Assembly: GCF_000426285.1 (NCBI RefSeq)
Contig: NZ_AUFB01000018.1
Span: 1 to 64,000, forward strand
Length of the DNA stretch: 64,000 nt
Direction: 5' to 3'
DNA from: Rhizobium leucaenae USDA 9039
GTDB lineage: Bacteria; Pseudomonadota; Alphaproteobacteria; Rhizobiales; Rhizobiaceae
In this document: piece by piece, positions 61,132 through 64,000 of the stretch
Layout: each line of letters opens with the position of its first letter
Numbering within the stretch: position 1 is the stretch's first letter
Made by a program: the position numbers and the translations under genes
Notes under the pieces: model-generated
Told to the model about the DNA's origin: nothing
What the model saw: the letters and a program-made list of their open reading frames with translations, nothing else
The model's database searches: none

Positions 61132-62542
61132 ATTAGCCATTGGCGTGGACATTGGCGGCACGAATATCCGTGCGGCCCTCGTCTCCAAGCGAGGCGAAAA
61201 CCTCAAAAAGCTGTCGGAGAGGACGCCGACCGATCCGCGGCAGGTCTTCGAGCGCGTCAAGGCGATGGTGAACCAACTCGATGAGGCCAACGTTGTTGGT
61301 CTCGGCATAGGCATTCCCGGCCGTGTCGACATTTCAAATCGCGCCGTTCTATCGGGCGGCATTTTGAATTTGGCCGGCATGGACCTCGTCGACCAGTTGG
61401 AGACAAGTCTCGGCAAGAGGGTCGTCATCGAAAATGATTGCAGCATGGCGCTCATCGCCGAAATGAGCATTGGTGCTGCCAAAGGTTTTCAAAGCGCCGC
61501 CATGCTGACCATCGGAACCGGAATCGGCGGCGCGGTTGCCCAGGACGGCAGGATTTATCACGGCCATAGGACTGCCGGACAGTTCGGTCACATCTGCGTT
61601 CAACACGATGGTCCCGAATGTACATGCGGAAGACGCGGATGCGTGGAAACCTTCAGCTCGGGAACGGCGCTGCGCCGGCATATACAAGAAGCGGGACTAT
61701 CGGCCGCATCCATTGCCGATGTCTTTGAAATGGCGTCAAACGGCGATGTGACGGCCAGGGCGGTGTTACGCGCTTGGACGGCGCCCCTCCGTGTCGCGCT
61801 CGACAACATAGCTGCGACGATGGACCCGGAAATCATCGTGTTAGGAGGAGGCCTCGGCTCCGATGCGGCGCGAGCGCTTGCAGATCTTCCGGCCGTGGCG
61901 CCGTGGTTTCGCCCAACGATCCTGCCGGCCACACTCGGAGATGACGCAGGGGTCATCGGCGCTGGCCTGTCGACGTTTTCAGGCACTTTCGGCTGTACAG
62001 AGAAGCGTGTTGTGCTGGTCAACGGCGTGCCGGCGTCGGGAAAAAGCCACCTCGCCAAATTGTTGTCACAGCGCACCGGATGGCCGGTCCTCTCGCTCGA
62101 TGGCATCAAAAATCCCTTCCTGCAGCACATCGGCGGCGTAGACCGGGAGTTCAATCGGACGCTCGGAAAGGCGAGCTACCAGGCTATTTGGTCGGCAATT
62201 CGTGAGGCGCCAGCCGGGTCGACCTTCATCATCGATGCGTGGTTCGGCTTTCAGCCCAAAACCGTGCTCGAGGCCTATATCAAGGATGCCAGGGTTGATC
62301 GTGTCGCAGAGCTTTGGTGCAAGGTTCCCGGCGTCGTTGCCGGCGACCGGTACGGGCGTCGCCTGAAAGACAGGCTGCCCGGTCATCCGGGAGCGGAATA
62401 CATTCCGGAACTGGTGGCGCTCGCCGATCGTGCCGAACCCATGGGATGCGGCCCATCGATGAGCGTCGACCAAACAAAGGAACCGGATATGGACGACGTC
62501 ACTGCCTGGATTTCGAAGGTGTTTGGTCAGACATCAAAATAG
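61124..62542 (+). CDS. ROK sugar kinase fused to a second P-loop kinase domain
   Basis: A 472-residue fusion. Residues ~1-285 are ROK: GVDIGGTNIRAALVS, catalytic Asp in IENDCSMAL, TIGTGIGGAV and zinc site CTCGRRGCVE. The ExGH motif reads AGQFGH, with Gln where Glu is normal. From ~290 a separate P-loop domain follows: VLVNGVPASGKSHLA (Walker A near 302), a DGI motif like the DxD/LID sites of small-molecule kinases, and FIIDAWFGF as Walker-B-like strand. Ordinary ROK kinases stop near 300-320 residues. It overlaps the aldolase gene by eight bases. The two kinase domains could phosphorylate the same sugar at two positions, giving the bisphosphate the aldolase needs; this is inference. Confidence 0.85.
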   Translation: MSELAIGVDIGGTNIRAALVSKRGENLKKLSERTPTDPRQVFERVKAMVNQLDEANVVGLGIGIPGRVDISNRAVLSGGILNLAGMDLVDQLETSLGKRVVIENDCSMALIAEMSIGAAKGFQSAAMLTIGTGIGGAVAQDGRIYHGHRTAGQFGHICVQHDGPECTCGRRGCVETFSSGTALRRHIQEAGLSAASIADVFEMASNGDVTARAVLRAWTAPLRVALDNIAATMDPEIIVLGGGLGSDAARALADLPAVAPWFRPTILPATLGDDAGVIGAGLSTFSGTFGCTEKRVVLVNGVPASGKSHLAKLLSQRTGWPVLSLDGIKNPFLQHIGGVDREFNRTLGKASYQAIWSAIREAPAGSTFIIDAWFGFQPKTVLEAYIKDARVDRVAELWCKVPGVVAGDRYGRRLKDRLPGHPGAEYIPELVALADRAEPMGCGPSMSVDQTKEPDMDDVTAWISKVFGQTSK

Positions 62543-62558
62543 CCGCCTCCCAGGCGGC
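62542..62558 (+). terminator. Hairpin at the end of the fused kinase gene
   Basis: GCCGCCT and AGGCGGC form a seven-pair stem with a CCC loop starting at the last base of the stop codon. No T tract follows, so it may be a processing or pausing site rather than a full terminator. Confidence 0.5.
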
Positions 62559-62766
62559 CAATCAAAGCTCGACCCCGACTTGCAAACGCCGTGCGACATC
62601 TTGTTGGCGGCAGAGTGCGATGCTTTGCCAATCCCTTTGATTTATAAGCTATTTCAAATGGATACCCGAAATTATTTACAGAAAAAAATTACTTGACGGC
62701 CCGCTGTAAGCCGCTGATTATCCGTTCTGCCGGACAGGGGAGGTCTGGTTTCAAGAGGAGGAAAAT

Positions 62767-63756
62767 ATGGAGCGCCGTTCATTTCTTAAGGCCACTGCTG
62801 TGGCAACGCTTGCCACCGGTGTTTCGGCTGTCGCCGGAAGCGTCAAGGCACAAGACAAGAAGTTTACTATTGCCCTAATTCCAGGTCTCACGACGGATGC
62901 CTTTTATATCACCATGCGCAAGGGCGCTGAGGCCGCCGCCAAGGCGGTGGGTGCTGAACTCATGTTCCAGGGCGCATCCGATTTCAATCCAGTCACACAG
63001 GTTCCGGTTCTCGATGCCGTCATCGCCAAGAAGCCGGATGCAATCCTGATTGCGCCGACCGATAAGGATCAGTTGATCCAGCCGCTGAAGAAAGCTGCCG
63101 ATGCGGGTATTCCCATTATCACGGTCGATACGTTCATTGGCACCGGCGTTTATCAAACCGGCAGCGGCGATGCCGATTTTCCGCTTTCCTACATCGCCTC
63201 GGACAACCTGCTCGGTGGGGCAATTGCGGCGCGCGCGCTCGCAAAGGCTGTCGGGGAAAAAGGCAAGGTCTACGTTTCAAATGTGAAGCCAGGCATCTCG
63301 ACGACGGACCAACGCGAGCAGGGTTTCAAGGACGAGATGAAAAAATATCCGAACATCACCGTTCTCGAAACGCAGTATAATGACGACGATGCCAACAAAG
63401 CAGCGTCGCAGCTTCAGGCCGTCTACGCCCGTAACTCGGACCTCGACGGCGTTTTCGGTGCCAACCTGTTCTCCGCGCTCGGCGCCGCAAACGGTGTGCA
63501 GCAGGCAGGTCAGACCGGCAAGATCCGCGTCGTCGCCTTCGATGCGCCGACGACGATCGTCGACAATATCAATTCCGGCTTGGTCGATCTCGCGATTGCG
63601 CAGCATCCGGCGGAAATCGGCTATTTCGGTGTGATGGCAGCTTACGCCCATCTGACCGGCAACTCGATCCCGACCTCCATCGGTACCGGTTTCACGGTCA
63701 TCGACAAATCGAATGTCGCCGACAAGAATGTCGCGAAATTCATCTACTCCGATTGA
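62767..63756 (+). CDS. Sugar ABC importer, periplasmic binding protein (Tat-type signal)
   Basis: A 329-residue ribose-type binding protein. The signal MERRSFLKATAVATLATG has a clear twin-Arg RRSFLK motif; cleavage is probably after VKA. Ligand lobes include PDAILIAPTDKDQLIQPLKKA, SDNLLGGAIAARALAK and GVFGANLFSALGAANG. Start follows AGAGGAGGAAAAT. It follows the kinase gene by 224 bases with its own likely promoter and precedes the permease gene that runs off the window. It should import the sugar used by the aldolase/kinase operon. Confidence 0.88.
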   Translation: MERRSFLKATAVATLATGVSAVAGSVKAQDKKFTIALIPGLTTDAFYITMRKGAEAAAKAVGAELMFQGASDFNPVTQVPVLDAVIAKKPDAILIAPTDKDQLIQPLKKAADAGIPIITVDTFIGTGVYQTGSGDADFPLSYIASDNLLGGAIAARALAKAVGEKGKVYVSNVKPGISTTDQREQGFKDEMKKYPNITVLETQYNDDDANKAASQLQAVYARNSDLDGVFGANLFSALGAANGVQQAGQTGKIRVVAFDAPTTIVDNINSGLVDLAIAQHPAEIGYFGVMAAYAHLTGNSIPTSIGTGFTVIDKSNVADKNVAKFIYSD

Positions 63757-63769
63757 TCGGATGATGTCT

Positions 63770-63793
63770 GCGCCTCGCCCAAGGGCGAGGCGC
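63770..63793 (+). terminator. Intercistronic hairpin after the binding-protein gene
   Basis: GCGCCTCGCCC and GGGCGAGGCGC pair perfectly around AA. No T tract. Between binding protein and permease genes such stems usually stabilise the upstream mRNA and reduce downstream expression, like the one at 38348. Confidence 0.65.
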
Positions 63794-63862
63794 ATCCTTG
63801 ATCATAGTAGAGGGACTGGCGTGGCGACTTTTGTGCGTCCTCGCTCGAGTTCGGGTTGATTT

Positions 63863-64000
63863 ATGAGCATCGACAATATCGAGACCCGCCAGGCGGATCA
63901 GCATGTGGCGCCGGAGGCGGACCACGGCGATCAGGCAAAAACCATCGTCAACCGCATTGCCCAGTTGCGTGCATGGCTCTTTCTTGCCGCGCTGATCGTG
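63863..64000 (+). CDS. Sugar ABC importer permease, N-terminal start (cut by window end)
   Basis: An ATG at 63863 opens a frame that stays open to base 64000, giving 46 residues: a hydrophilic, acidic N-terminus (MSIDNIETRQADQH) then the start of a first membrane segment (LRAWLFLAALIV). This is the normal build of RbsC-type permeases, and the place after the binding protein fits. A weak ribosome site precedes it. The rest is outside the window. Confidence 0.75.
   Translation, partial: MSIDNIETRQADQHVAPEADHGDQAKTIVNRIAQLRAWLFLAALIV

Noticed and set aside
1..64000. CRISPR arrays, tRNA/rRNA genes, replication origin
   Set aside because: No regularly spaced repeats, cloverleaf or rRNA-like stretches, repABC genes or iterons were recognised by reading; a tool search would be needed to exclude them fully.

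Overview
The window looks like an accessory replicon (plasmid or chromid) of a Rhizobiaceae bacterium of the Rhizobium/Agrobacterium group. The reasons are high GC, dense solute-binding-protein ABC importers, LacI/GntR/SorC/AraC regulators next to sugar dehydrogenases, an IS66 remnant, an IS3/IS407-type element, and a moc-like oxygenase cluster. This placement is inference from gene content; no rRNA, tRNA, replication gene or CRISPR array was seen.

Layout. 1-4.5 kb is a decaying, lower-GC surface-polysaccharide region: an IS66 transposase tail, a LicD-like gene truncated and frameshifted, an IS407-group element with a broken orfB, a 5'-truncated unknown gene, and a KpsM-type capsule-export permease with a C-terminal frameshift. 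4.6-8.6 kb holds a chemoreceptor and an SbmA/BacA-type ABC transporter. 8.8-14.9 kb is a moc-like cluster: ferredoxin reductase, Rieske ferredoxin, LacI regulator, membrane diiron hydroxylase, sugar-binding protein and TIM-barrel isomerase, tied together by a repeated TTTTGATSA box. A lone GMC oxidoreductase follows at 15.3 kb.

17-23.7 kb is a divergent aldonate cluster (SMP-30 lactonase, L-idonate dehydrogenase, 2-hydroxyacid dehydrogenase; then 5-ketogluconate reductase, gluconokinase, a beta-hydroxyacid dehydrogenase, a small EthD-like protein and a LacI regulator). Its 16-bp operator recurs upstream of a ribose-type ABC importer at 30.3-34.0 kb, so the two blocks are probably one regulon although an AGE epimerase (23.7 kb) and a branched-chain 2-oxoacid dehydrogenase operon (25.5-30.1 kb) lie between them. 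34.7-39.3 kb has AraC and XRE regulators and a second ribose-type importer; 39.6-41.7 kb a DUF1778/GNAT toxin-antitoxin pair and an MBL hydrolase.

42.4-47.1 kb is a CUT1 sugar importer operon with a DapA-family aldolase and a GntR regulator. 47.2-55.5 kb is a nine-gene catabolic operon (CUT1 importer, two TIM-barrel isomerases around a Gfo/Idh/MocA dehydrogenase, hydrolase, pentulose-phosphate-epimerase-like protein, ROK kinase), divergent from a second Gfo/Idh dehydrogenase, an esterase and a LacI regulator. Neither CUT1 system has its own ATPase. 59.1 kb to the end is a SorC regulator, a LacD-type aldolase, an unusual ROK sugar kinase fused to a second P-loop kinase domain, and the start of another importer that runs off the window. 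The fused kinase/aldolase pair, the moc-like oxygenase cluster and the nine-gene operon are the best candidates for undescribed biochemistry.
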